From: an uncultured Dorea sp.
Lineage (GTDB): Bacteria > Bacillota > Clostridia > Lachnospirales > Lachnospiraceae
Direction of reading: 5' to 3'
Length of the DNA stretch: 51,720 nt
Assembly: GCA_910589275.1 (NCBI GenBank)
Contig: CAJUTH010000026.1
Coordinates: 1 to 51,720, forward strand
The notes under the pieces were generated by a model, which saw only the letters and a list, made by a program, of their open reading frames with translations, was not told where the DNA came from and did no database searches. How positions within the stretch are numbered: the first letter of the stretch is position 1; each line of letters starts with the position of its first letter. The position numbers and the translations under genes are program-made. This document shows positions 24,601 through 31,837 of the stretch, in pieces.

Positions 24601-25589
24601 AACTCTGCTTCCTCCGGTATATTTGCATCCTCGTTATATACCGCAGTCACAATATAGCCCTCGCCTTCATATGTTTTGGTTATATCTGCCTTCTTGGCAT
24701 CTTCCGGGACCGTTCCGGTTACATTCTCGTCTCCTTCCGGCGCATCGCTTCGTTCTGATTCTAACGTGCCTGTCTGCTCTATATCCTCTCCCTTTGTAAT
24801 TTCTACAATCTGAAAACATCCAAACTCCTCGCTGTGGATATGCTCCTCCAATTGGGGAACCGAACAGACAAGCCTCCTGTTTTCCTCACTATACTCAGCA
24901 TCCTTATCTATCTTTTCATAACAGTCTTCCGTATGCACATGCAGTTCAAGCTTGCCGCAGGAAAGCGTCTTCTGTTTCTCATAGCATTCCATTCCATGTA
25001 CATGGCTTCCCGCGCCCTCCTCTGTCTGACAGACCAATACGTCATTCCATCCATAGCATTCTTCCGAATGGGCATGCTCTTCTGTTCCGCATACCAATAT
25101 ACCGTTTTCATCATAACAGCCTGCTTCGTGAACATGCTCCGTCATCTGACACACAAGTTCTCCCTGTTCTCTCCGGTAACATTCTTCTGTATGTACATGG
25201 CCTGCCGTCTCCTCCTGCCCGCAGACCTGAATCTGCTGTTCTGTATAGCAAGCGTCCGAATGCCTGTGCGCCTCTATCTCAGGAAGCATACATACCATTT
25301 CCCCATTGACTGCATAACAGTCGTCGTTATGCTTATGTACAACATAATCTGCGTATCCGCATATCAGGTTCCTCTCTCCGTCATAACACTCGGGCGCATG
25401 CTTATGCACCTCCATCCTGCAGTCAAGCACTTTCACCTTCTGCGTCATTGCCTGTCCCATCATCCGCAGCGCGGTCACAGTGCCAAAACCAACCACAACG
25501 GCCATACAAACAAACATAATAAGCCATTGTTTCTGTTTCTTCCGTTCTGTCAACAATCTTGCAATCTGCTTCAAAATCGAAGTCTCCAT
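21678..25589 (-). CDS. Giant LPETG-anchored adhesin with His/Cys repeats and fibro-slime domain
   Basis: The product has 1303 residues from the ATG at 25589 (AAGGGGGA upstream). A membrane/signal segment is at about 21-44. Residues about 62-260 hold eight units of the form HxHxxxCY...LxC plus a ninth degenerate one, and a further copy, HEHSEDCY, lies near residue 770. Then follow a long beta-rich region, a fibro-slime-type domain (about 1020-1125, with FGDDDMWVFLDGELV), a DUF5979-like domain, and LPETG (1267-1271) with membrane helix and basic tail. It is probably the pilus-tip or a wall-linked adhesin. The paired Cys and His suggest disulfide- or metal-stabilised stalk units. The next gene is the major pilin, 92 bases on. 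Confidence 0.9.
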   Translation of the reverse strand: METSILKQIARLLTERKKQKQWLIMFVCMAVVVGFGTVTALRMMGQAMTQKVKVLDCRMEVHKHAPECYDGERNLICGYADYVVHKHNDDCYAVNGEMVCMLPEIEAHRHSDACYTEQQIQVCGQEETAGHVHTEECYRREQGELVCQMTEHVHEAGCYDENGILVCGTEEHAHSEECYGWNDVLVCQTEEGAGSHVHGMECYEKQKTLSCGKLELHVHTEDCYEKIDKDAEYSEENRRLVCSVPQLEEHIHSEEFGCFQIVEITKGEDIEQTGTLESERSDAPEGDENVTGTVPEDAKKADITKTYEGEGYIVTAVYNEDANIPEEAEFIAEQITAENNSEYYAEREADFKESMEDDDATMNGLFKIGFYIDGEEVEPESAVSITIQLLDENGLPDGTAVTVVHFGEEGTEVLDGGSAESGKTTFEMNSFSEVAIGYKSENMEPVLVEESYKYENDVFRITFHIEGQAVPVKTNKQTEEEPKDEPEDEQAEKKLEFTVKPLEEDSEEYKAFATYAEPDDGSELLQLQAFSYALSYGGVQMDLSECEVTAEIAPSETLAAHMKTSIQDAVSYLRSGEQEAETSASMETGQDDKTEIVVSTIEMLADEQISETTELVLGSGGDETLTMPVNGENVAVKTETRANPPYTVQYYAKLNRVDKDSGGALELIDTSGGVLPQNGVTPTIKNLSVNADGTVRTNEELTEVYKAKPFEYFLAPSINHINELADNGGYELAEVWVLKHEHSEDCYAVGSDGKRELICDPAESEAAKGDEAEDWDAYVYSDNLHFTNSRKAEGVATPDNPNGYIYIDQKTVIRLVYNTKTDNYNNSATFYDYDISNGGYRTSGAAKIIDTRTAGINSTENCSGAPKYAFGNNNAGTNYGTSTWNGNSLNMANSNGYKKCTFGLVSGIEEDGNVAFNVPAPKVFGMAAQKGKTQYDDYSLDFKCDGDTYTLSAVRGAGIEGLEKFGHPGTHTNIWTNNFWPMDSASSWGADGHDIKSGNSAQKGNLRYEPGDSEWKALPVSDDGQDHNSYFGMFYELEFDLDEAYCGPLEYLFFGDDDMWVFLDGELVCDIGGVHPTVGEYVNLWDYLKKEDGSSKSGKHTLKFYYTERGASGSTCWMQFTLPSVTNKQPAGTNGRIENSLKVSKSVEHADTDQAYEFAIHFKNANGGNLQDDYSYTKYDKNDQMIGYDVIVHDGDKFTLKDGEYIMISYLPVGTTYTIEEVSKSDEYHVTTKVDGEENESGTVTEGETSDTQITVEYVNNYHVYELPETGGSGLPLYTMAGAACLLLGASFLYRKRFRERGV
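24810..25406 (-). repeat. Tandem His/Cys repeat units in the adhesin
   Basis: About nine units of 20-28 codons encode H-x-H-x-x-x-C-Y then L-x-C. Examples are HKHAPECY, HKHNDDCY, HRHSDACY, HVHTEECY, HVHEAGCY, HAHSEECY, HVHGMECY and HVHTEDCY. The last, HIHSEEFGCF, is degenerate. Unit sequences differ enough at the DNA level to be old rather than freshly expanded. Confidence 0.9.
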
Positions 25590-25622
25590 AGTACCATCCC
25601 CCTTCTGCATGATACGCATCCA

Positions 25623-26222
25623 TCAATGAACCGGGCCGATGCTCCTAATCGGCCACACCCTGAATATAATCTTTCCAACAACAGCGTCTTCCCCGACGCA
25701 TCCAACCGATGAATTCCGGCTGTCTATACTCGTCTCGCGATGATCCCCCATCACAAAGCATTTGCCGTCCGGCACCTGATAAGGCAGTTCAATATTGCAC
25801 TGCCCCAGCGATTTTTCACTAATATAAGGTTCGTCAAGCAGTTTATCATTCACATATACATTGCCATCCTCGTCAATTTCTACCCATTCTCCTGAAATGG
25901 CAATCACCCGTTTAATCAGAATGTTGTTATTATAGTAAAACGCAATCACATCGCCCTGCTTGTATTTGGAATTGCTGACCGCTGCGACAATATCTCCATC
26001 CTGCAGCGTATCTGTCATAGAAGTCCCGTTAATCTGCAGTACAGGCAGCAGCAGAACTGCTGTCAGCGCCGCCAGCGCCGCCACGACAAGAAGCGAGAAT
26101 ATCGTATTTCTCAGAATCCGGTTCGACCTGCTCTTGTACTGCTCTTTTTTGAGTTCCGCTTCAAGTAATTCCAGGCTGGGAATTTCAATTTCTCTCCTAT
26201 TACCTGCATTCTTCCGCGCCAT
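25623..26222 (-). CDS. Signal peptidase I (Lep type)
   Basis: Membrane-bound type I signal peptidase of 199 residues. One membrane segment (about 40-62) precedes the catalytic part, with nucleophile Ser68 in NGTSMTDTL, base Lys104 in ILIKRVIAISG, and the conserved box GDHRETSIDSRN. This is the Ser/Lys (prokaryotic) class, different from the two Ser/His SipW enzymes further down the operon. The ATG at 26222 directly follows the upstream gene's stop (gap four bases). Pilus operons often carry a dedicated Lep-like peptidase for their adhesins. Confidence 0.93.
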   Translation of the reverse strand: MARKNAGNRREIEIPSLELLEAELKKEQYKSRSNRILRNTIFSLLVVAALAALTAVLLLPVLQINGTSMTDTLQDGDIVAAVSNSKYKQGDVIAFYYNNNILIKRVIAISGEWVEIDEDGNVYVNDKLLDEPYISEKSLGQCNIELPYQVPDGKCFVMGDHRETSIDSRNSSVGCVGEDAVVGKIIFRVWPIRSIGPVH

Positions 26223-26226
26223 TCTC

Positions 26227-26697
26227 CTACATATCCTCCCTGCTGTTAGAATCCCAGCCGGATATCCAGTCAGATCCCTCCTCAGGATCCTGATAAAGCC
26301 GGTCCGCCAGCGCTTCGCACCTCTGTCTGATATTATATAAATACTGGTCTGCCGCACGCTGCACGGCGTCAAATACACCGTTTAACTGCAGTGCGGCGTC
26401 TGCAACAGAACCTGCTTCATCAATTACTTTATCTTTATGCGCAGTCCATAACTCCGACTCTGTCTCAAGTTCTATAATCCGCCTGTCCTTTTCTTCCAGC
26501 CTGCCTTTCAGTTTATGGTTCAGAACATCCTTTTCACTTAGACGCCTAGTCAGATGTTCATTATTCTTTTCTATTCTGAGCAGTTCCTCTTCCAGCTCCT
26601 GCTGCTCTTCCTGAAGCCTTGCAGCTTCTCTGCTCTGTGCCAACAATAACTGAAGAATATCCTGCCGACGCAGTTTTTGTAATTCCTTTCCAGTCAT
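26227..26697 (-). CDS. Coiled-coil protein at the head of the surface-fibre operon
   Basis: From the ATG at 26697 (GAGG six bases upstream) the product has 156 residues. It begins MTGKELQKLRRQDILQLLLA, continues as coiled coil (about 30-90), and then has DEAGSVADAALQLNGVFDAVQRAADQYL. No signal peptide or membrane segment. It is a clear paralogue of the protein at 26917-27483: same N-terminal 'MT.KE..KL...D.....L' and the same 'GS.A.AA..L..VF..AQ..A..YL' block. Function unknown. The block resembles segments of DivIVA-type coiled-coil proteins, so a scaffold for pilus assembly is possible. Confidence 0.75.
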   Translation of the reverse strand: MTGKELQKLRRQDILQLLLAQSREAARLQEEQQELEEELLRIEKNNEHLTRRLSEKDVLNHKLKGRLEEKDRRIIELETESELWTAHKDKVIDEAGSVADAALQLNGVFDAVQRAADQYLYNIRQRCEALADRLYQDPEEGSDWISGWDSNSREDM

Positions 26698-26783
26698 GCT
26701 ATGCCTCTTTTCAATTATCAAATTTAGACAGGGTAACCCTATCTTTTATCGAAGTATAACAAATCCATAGTCAAAGGATGCGT

Positions 26784-26850
26784 CAAAAAAAAAAAGCAAA
26801 AAGGGGTTTGCGCTTTATTATTTTTGACCGCAAAAAATAAGACCGCCCCT
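26784..26850 (-). terminator. Rho-independent terminator between the paralogous coiled-coil genes
   Basis: Read leftward, AGGGG...CCCCT (26850-26846 with 26806-26802) closes a long stem that contains the near-perfect inner repeat TTATTTTTTG/CAAAAATAA (26840-26831 with 26825-26817). It is followed by a long T-tract (about 26795-26784). It ends the glnA-dapL-side transcript; the fibre operon therefore needs its own promoter in 26700-26784, which I could not define. Confidence 0.6.
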
Positions 26851-26916
26851 CAGCTAAACTTTAACTGATACGACAGTCCTATTTTCTAATTTTACTATGT
26901 ATGTCCGCTATTTTCT

Positions 26917-27483
26917 TCAAAAATCCCTATACTGCCTCTCTATATCCTCAATATCCTCCGCCGGCAGTCCTTCTCCGTATCCAAGATACCTTCTTTCGAT
27001 ATCTTCTATACTTTCTTCCATATCATCCAGAGCCCTCGTCTCCATCATCTCTCCTGACAGCCGGCGCCCCGGCTTTGTTCCGGCAGTTTCTTCTCCCGGA
27101 CTTACCTCTTCCATCAGCTCCTTCAGATAAAATTCCGCATTCTTCTGTGCTTCTGCAAAAACAACGTCCAGATTCCGGGCAGCCTCTGCAATCGATCCCA
27201 TCTCCTCTAAGGCAATCCATTGATCTGATTTTGATACCTCTATCTCCGTCTCTAATTCATGGATACGGGCGTCTCTCTCATTTAGCTTCTCCTTCAGGAT
27301 CTCTGTTTCAGCGTCTCTATCGTTAAGACTGGCTTTGAGCATATCGTTACGATTTGTATAGGAAGACAATTCTTCCTTCCTTCTGTCCAATTCCCCCTGA
27401 AGGCGCAGAACCTCATCATTCTGCACCATCAGGATTTCAACCAGATCCTCCATTCCAAGCTTACGGAATTCCTTCTCTGTCAT
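26917..27483 (-). CDS. Coiled-coil protein, paralogue of the fibre-operon head gene
   Basis: The product has 188 residues starting MTEKEFRKLGMEDLVEILM, with coiled coil (about 20-90), then GSIAEAARNLDVVFAEAQKNAEFYL, and an acidic tail in which EDIERRYLGYG and EDIERQYRDF form two imperfect repeats. The ATG at 27483 has AAAGGAG ten bases upstream. It follows dapL by 23 bases and is followed by a terminator, so it is transcribed with dapF-dapL rather than with the fibre operon. Function unknown. The shared block with the protein at 26227-26697 shows the two arose by duplication. Confidence 0.75.
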   Translation of the reverse strand: MTEKEFRKLGMEDLVEILMVQNDEVLRLQGELDRRKEELSSYTNRNDMLKASLNDRDAETEILKEKLNERDARIHELETEIEVSKSDQWIALEEMGSIAEAARNLDVVFAEAQKNAEFYLKELMEEVSPGEETAGTKPGRRLSGEMMETRALDDMEESIEDIERRYLGYGEGLPAEDIEDIERQYRDF

Positions 27484-27506
27484 TATCCGGTCTCTCCTTT
27501 AACCGC

Positions 27507-28721
27507 TTACAATTTCTTAATTCTCTCCATTGCCGCCACTGTATTTTCATAAGAGCCAAAAGCCGTCAGCCTAAAGTACCCTTCCCCGCTTGGTCCGAAG
27601 CCGGAGCCCGGTGTTCCCACTAGGTTGGCCCGTTCAAGCAGATAGTCAAAGAACTCCCACGAAGTCATTTTCCCCGGCGTCTCCAGCCAGATATAAGGTG
27701 CGTTGACTCCGCCGGATACATGATATCCCGCTTCTTTGAGCCCTTCGTATATCACTTTGGCATTCTTCATATAGTATGAGACCTGTTCCTTTAACTGTGC
27801 CTTTCCGGCATCGGAATAAACCGCCTCTCCCGCTTTCTGCACAATATAAGGCGCCCCGTTATATTTGGTGCCATGACGTCTTGCCCACAGGGAATGGAGC
27901 GTTACCTGTCCCTGTTTAATATCCTTTGGAATCACAGTCGCTCCAAGACGCACGCCTGTAAATCCCGCATTTTTGGAAAAACTGCGAAGCTCAATCGCGC
28001 AGGTTCTTGCCCCTTCGCACTCATAAATACTGTGCGGCACATCTTCTTCTGATATATACGCTTCATACGCCGCGTCATAAATAATCACTGCCCCTGCCTT
28101 ATTTGCATAATCTACCCATTCCTGAAGCTGCGTCTTGGTAATCGTCGAACCGGTAGGATTATTTGGATAACACAGATAGATAATATCCGGCGTCTCCTTT
28201 GGGAGCTCCGGTACAAAATTCGTCTCCTTTGTACATGGCATATAAATTATATCGCTCCATGTCTCCGTCCTCTTATCATAAGTTCCCGTACGGCCCGCCA
28301 TTACGTTAGTATCCACATAAACCGGATATACCGGGTCGCACACTGCAATCTTATTATCCTTTGCAAATATCTCCTGAATATTGCCGGAATCTCCCTTTGC
28401 GCCGTCAGAGATAAATATCTCATCCGCGCTGATATCGCATCCTCTATCCTGATAGTCATTCTTTGCCATAGCGCTTCTTAGAAACTCATAACCAAGCTCC
28501 GGCGCATAGCCGCGGAAAGTCTCTGCATGCGCCATCTCATCCACAGCGCTGTGCAGGGAATCAATAATTACCGGCGCCAAGGGCTGCGTTACATCTCCGA
28601 TTCCCAGACGGATAACCTTCTTATCCGGATTCGCCGCCGTAAATGCAGCCACCTTTTTTGCGATCGTCGAAAAGAGATAACTCCCCGGTAATTTCAAATA
28701 ATCTTCATTTACTTTAAACAT
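27507..28721 (-). CDS. dapL: LL-diaminopimelate aminotransferase
   Basis: Pyridoxal-phosphate enzyme that converts tetrahydrodipicolinate plus glutamate directly to LL-2,6-diaminopimelate, feeding lysine and peptidoglycan synthesis. The product has 404 residues, the family length. Landmarks are RLGIGDVTQPLAPVII, YLCYPNNPTGSTITK, DAAYEAYI and the Schiff-base lysine in ELRSFSKNAGFTGVRLG. The short route using dapL is typical of these clostridia. dapF lies 18 bases upstream in the same operon and carries out the next step. Confidence 0.96.
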   Translation of the reverse strand: MFKVNEDYLKLPGSYLFSTIAKKVAAFTAANPDKKVIRLGIGDVTQPLAPVIIDSLHSAVDEMAHAETFRGYAPELGYEFLRSAMAKNDYQDRGCDISADEIFISDGAKGDSGNIQEIFAKDNKIAVCDPVYPVYVDTNVMAGRTGTYDKRTETWSDIIYMPCTKETNFVPELPKETPDIIYLCYPNNPTGSTITKTQLQEWVDYANKAGAVIIYDAAYEAYISEEDVPHSIYECEGARTCAIELRSFSKNAGFTGVRLGATVIPKDIKQGQVTLHSLWARRHGTKYNGAPYIVQKAGEAVYSDAGKAQLKEQVSYYMKNAKVIYEGLKEAGYHVSGGVNAPYIWLETPGKMTSWEFFDYLLERANLVGTPGSGFGPSGEGYFRLTAFGSYENTVAAMERIKKL

Positions 28722-28739
28722 CCTATGTACGCTCCTCTT

Positions 28740-29576
28740 CTATAAAACATGGATCTCACCGTTATAGACAGTCTCCGCCGGGCCGGTCATATAAACCTTC
28801 CCATCCTCGTCACTCCACAAAACGGTCAGTTCTCCTCCTTTTAATTGTACCGAAACCTGACGTTCTGTCAAGTCATTTAATACACTTGCCACAACTGCCG
28901 CGCAGGCCCCGGTTCCGCAGGCCATGGTTTCTCCCGCTCCCCGCTCCCACACCCTCACCCGAAGGCTGTTCCGGCCAAGCACCTCGGCAAATTCTACATT
29001 TATGCGTCTGGGAAACCGCCCATGATACTCAAATTCCGGTCCCATCCGATTGATATCAATCCCTTTTACCCTGTTAACATAGATGACCGCATGAGGATTC
29101 CCCATAGAAACGCCGGTCATCTGATAATCGGTTTGATGGATAGTAATCTTTTCCATGATTACCCTGCTGTTTTCTGAGATAATCGGTATTTTATCCGCCT
29201 GAAGCACCGGATATCCCATATCTACCGTCACTTGGTCCACCAAATTTCCCGTCGTCTGAAGCCATAGTCTGCGGATTCCCGCCAAAGTCTCAATCTGAAG
29301 TTCCTTTTTCTTCGTCATTCCCTGCTCATAAACATATTTTGCAAGACAGCGGATTCCATTACCGCACATCTCTGCTCTTGAACCGTCCGCATTGAAAATC
29401 TCCATCCGGAAATCTGCTTTTTCAGAAGGGCATATCAGAATCAGTCCATCCGAACCAATACCAAAATGCCGGTCGCTGACAAATCTGGCGAGACTTCCCG
29501 GTTCTCTTACGTACTCCACAAAGCAATTCACATACACGTAATCATTTCCCAGTCCATGCATCTTTGTAAAATACAT
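28740..29576 (-). CDS. dapF: Diaminopimelate epimerase
   Basis: Interconverts LL- and meso-diaminopimelate. The product has 278 residues. The two catalytic cysteines lie in MCGNGIRC and MACGTGACAA. The N-terminus FTKMHGLGNDYVYVNC and the middle GMGNPHAVIYV-like segment (SMGNPHAVIYV) are also typical. The pairing with dapL gives two consecutive steps of the lysine/meso-DAP pathway. The ANTAR regulator gene lies 75 bases upstream. Confidence 0.96.
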   Translation of the reverse strand: MYFTKMHGLGNDYVYVNCFVEYVREPGSLARFVSDRHFGIGSDGLILICPSEKADFRMEIFNADGSRAEMCGNGIRCLAKYVYEQGMTKKKELQIETLAGIRRLWLQTTGNLVDQVTVDMGYPVLQADKIPIISENSRVIMEKITIHQTDYQMTGVSMGNPHAVIYVNRVKGIDINRMGPEFEYHGRFPRRINVEFAEVLGRNSLRVRVWERGAGETMACGTGACAAVVASVLNDLTERQVSVQLKGGELTVLWSDEDGKVYMTGPAETVYNGEIHVL

Positions 29577-29651
29577 CTATTCATTTCCCTTTCGGCTGTC
29601 ATTGATATTCCTGCATCCTTTATTCTTCTTATGTACCCTGTCTGCAATCCC

Positions 29652-30197
29652 TCATTCCGCCATAACGCTTAACACCATTTCCGCCGTTTCCACAAGGTTT
29701 GTACCGCTATCCATACTACATTTCTGCAGATATCTGTGCGCCTCCTCCTCCGACATACGGTTACGCTCCATCAGAAGTTCCTTCGCCTCACGGATTTTCT
29801 TCTGCTGGTCCGGATTCTTTGCTCTCTTTTCCTTCTTTCGTATCCGCCTTCTCCTGTCCATAGCCTGCTGCATCATTTCCATGGTACTCATCAAATCATA
29901 GACCTTAAGCGGCGCACTCAGACCTACAACGCCTTTTATATCCTCCTGCCACTTATCCGGCGATGCCACAAGAAGTATTTCAAATTCTAACGGGAGATAT
30001 TCCCTGAGATGTGTATACAACATATCCGGAAGCTTATATCCGCACACCAAGATCCCTTCGTCCAGAAGCTCTGCATACTGCAATACCTGTGCGCCCGTTG
30101 TGCATACGCCAATCACAGAATAGCCTCCCCTGACCAGAATATTACGAATATTGGCTGCATTTGTTCTGTTTGGGAATGCGACAATTATCTTTGCCAA
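29652..30197 (-). CDS. ANTAR-domain response-regulator-like antiterminator
   Basis: The product has 181 residues. The N-terminal 120 form a receiver-like fold, but the phosphoacceptor region (ILVCGYKLPD) is not canonical, so phosphorylation is doubtful. Residues about 125-178 are an ANTAR domain, with KIREAKELLMERNRMSEEEAHRYLQKCSM and a final helix. ANTAR proteins bind paired hairpins in RNA leaders and prevent termination. It lies 53 bases after glnA. The glnA leader contains a terminator right behind the promoter, making glnA the likely target. This pairing of an ANTAR protein with nitrogen genes is known in clostridia. Confidence 0.9.
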   Translation of the reverse strand: MAKIIVAFPNRTNAANIRNILVRGGYSVIGVCTTGAQVLQYAELLDEGILVCGYKLPDMLYTHLREYLPLEFEILLVASPDKWQEDIKGVVGLSAPLKVYDLMSTMEMMQQAMDRRRRIRKKEKRAKNPDQQKKIREAKELLMERNRMSEEEAHRYLQKCSMDSGTNLVETAEMVLSVMAE

Positions 30198-30250
30198 ATT
30201 TACACCTCCCGCTTATCCCGCTGTACTTTCCCTCTGGCATCAATTCCGTT

Positions 30251-31579
30251 TCACATTGCATGGAGGTATTTCTTAAGCTCCCAATCGGTTATCTGTGCGC
30301 GGTACTTCCGGTATTCTTCTTTTTTCGCCTCAATATATTTCTCAGACAGGTCCCTTCCTAATACTCCTCTGATAAATTCATCCTTTTCAAATTCTCTCGC
30401 GGCCTCCAAAAGACTTCCCGGCAGAGATTCAATTCCCATCTGCTTCCGCTCTCTCGAACTCAGCGCATAAATATTTGTATCTACACTCTCAGGCGGCATA
30501 ATTTCATTCCGCATTCCGTCCAGCCCCGCTGCCAGACACACTGCCAGCGCCAAATACGGATTTGCCGACGGATCCGGGCTTCTAAGCTCCACCCTGCTCT
30601 CCTCTGCCGCCGCCGGAATCCGGATCAAAGGCGACCGATTAATCTCCGACCATGCAATATATACCGGCGCCTCATACCCCGGTATCAAACGCTTATAGGA
30701 ATTTACCGTTGGATTCGTAATGAAGGTAATCGCCTTCATATGTTTCATAATCCCGCCGATAAAATAATACGCCTCCCTGCTCAGCCCCTTCTCATCAGAG
30801 GTATCCGTAAAAATATTTATTCCGTCCCTGTGCATTGTCATATTCAAATGCATGCCGGAACCATTTGCCCCAAACTTTGGCTTCGGCATAAAGGTGGCAT
30901 GCAGTCCGTGCCGTTTTGCAATCGTCTTTACCACCAGCTTGAAAGTCATAATATTATCCGCCGTCGTCAGCGCCTCGTCATATTTAAATACAATCTCGTG
31001 CTGGGCCGGAGAAGCCTCATGGTGGGACGCCTCTATCTCAAACCCCATATCCTCTAGTGTCAGCACCATGTCGCGCCTTGCATTCTCTCCGAAATCCATA
31101 GGACCCAGATCAAAATAACTGGCATTTTCATGAGTAATCGTAGTAGGCAGGCCGTTTTCATCTGTCTCAAAAAGGAAAAACTCACACTCTGGTCCCACGT
31201 CAAATTCATAGCCCTCCGCTTTGGCATCCGCCACAACCTTTTTCAGAATATACCTGGGATCGCTCTCAAATACAGTTCCGTCCGGTTTGTATATATCGCA
31301 GATCATCCTGGCAACTTTGCCCTGCTGGGGCCTCCACGGGAAAATCTCAAAAGTGTTCAAATCCGGATGCAGATACATATCCGACTGTTCAATCCTTGCA
31401 AATCCTTCGATAGACGACCCGTCAAACATACACTTGTTATCCAGCGCTTTTTCTAGCTGGCTTGTGGTAACCGCAACATTTTTAAGCATACCGTAAATAT
31501 CTGTAAACTGAAGACGGATAAACCCTACGTCCTCTTCCTCTACCATGCGCAAAATATCTTTTCTTGTATAACTATTCAC
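30251..31579 (-). CDS. glnA: Glutamine synthetase type I
   Basis: ATP-dependent synthesis of glutamine from glutamate and ammonium. The product has 442 residues, the length of the Gram-positive GSI-alpha class without the 25-residue insert of adenylylated enzymes. Landmarks are FTDIYGMLKNVAVT, MFDGSSIEGFARI, the ATP/metal site GPECEFFLFETD, and AWSEINRSPLIRIPA. The start is GTG at 31579 with AGGAGG eight bases upstream. A consensus promoter and a leader hairpin lie upstream, and an ANTAR regulator follows. Confidence 0.96.
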   Translation of the reverse strand: MNSYTRKDILRMVEEEDVGFIRLQFTDIYGMLKNVAVTTSQLEKALDNKCMFDGSSIEGFARIEQSDMYLHPDLNTFEIFPWRPQQGKVARMICDIYKPDGTVFESDPRYILKKVVADAKAEGYEFDVGPECEFFLFETDENGLPTTITHENASYFDLGPMDFGENARRDMVLTLEDMGFEIEASHHEASPAQHEIVFKYDEALTTADNIMTFKLVVKTIAKRHGLHATFMPKPKFGANGSGMHLNMTMHRDGINIFTDTSDEKGLSREAYYFIGGIMKHMKAITFITNPTVNSYKRLIPGYEAPVYIAWSEINRSPLIRIPAAAEESRVELRSPDPSANPYLALAVCLAAGLDGMRNEIMPPESVDTNIYALSSRERKQMGIESLPGSLLEAAREFEKDEFIRGVLGRDLSEKYIEAKKEEYRKYRAQITDWELKKYLHAM

Positions 31580-31684
31580 AACAAATTCCTCCTATTCCTG
31601 TTTTATAAATATAATTACAGATAATTTCTAAAAGACCTTCAGCCAGCCATAACTCTCCAGTCCTCCTCTTCCTTGAAATAACAG

Positions 31685-31726
31685 AAAAAGGCGCTCTTCA
31701 CCTATGGAAAAACGCCTTTGTTTTTT
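31685..31726 (-). terminator. Intrinsic terminator (attenuator) in the glnA leader
   Basis: Read leftward, AAAGGCG (31719-31713) pairs with CGCCTTT (31693-31687). The stem continues inward through T-tract/GAAGAG pairing to a loop CATAGGT (about 31705-31699), and T-rich sequence follows. It starts about five bases after the predicted transcription start and 110 bases before the glnA start codon. The apex contains ATAGGT, which has the A at 1 and G at 4 expected of ANTAR-recognised hexaloops. A hairpin this close to the promoter would end nearly all transcripts unless prevented. Confidence 0.7.
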
Positions 31727-31730
31727 CTTA

Positions 31731-31759
31731 ATTATAGGGACTCCCCGTATATTTGTCAA
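31731..31759 (-). promoter_or_regulatory. Sigma-A promoter of glnA
   Basis: Read leftward, TTGACA (31759-31754) and TATAAT (31736-31731) are both perfect consensus, with 17 bases between them. The predicted start is near 31724, directly before the terminator hairpin. A promoter this strong makes sense only if output is limited downstream. Confidence 0.85.
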
Positions 31760-31837
31760 GCGGATGTTTTGTTTTATTATTGTAAACTCTTTGAACTTGT
31801 GATAAAATAAAGTATAATGACGGGAGATGAATATGGC

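Noticed and set aside
24834..25712. 292-residue open frame on the plus strand opposite the adhesin's His/Cys repeats
   Set aside because: It is the antisense shadow of a repeat-rich gene; composition is unlike a real protein and it extends across a gene boundary.
31791..31818. TTGAAC-16-TATAAT promoter for the GGDEF gene
   Set aside because: Good match, but transcription would start inside the ribosome binding site; left out of the feature list as uncertain.
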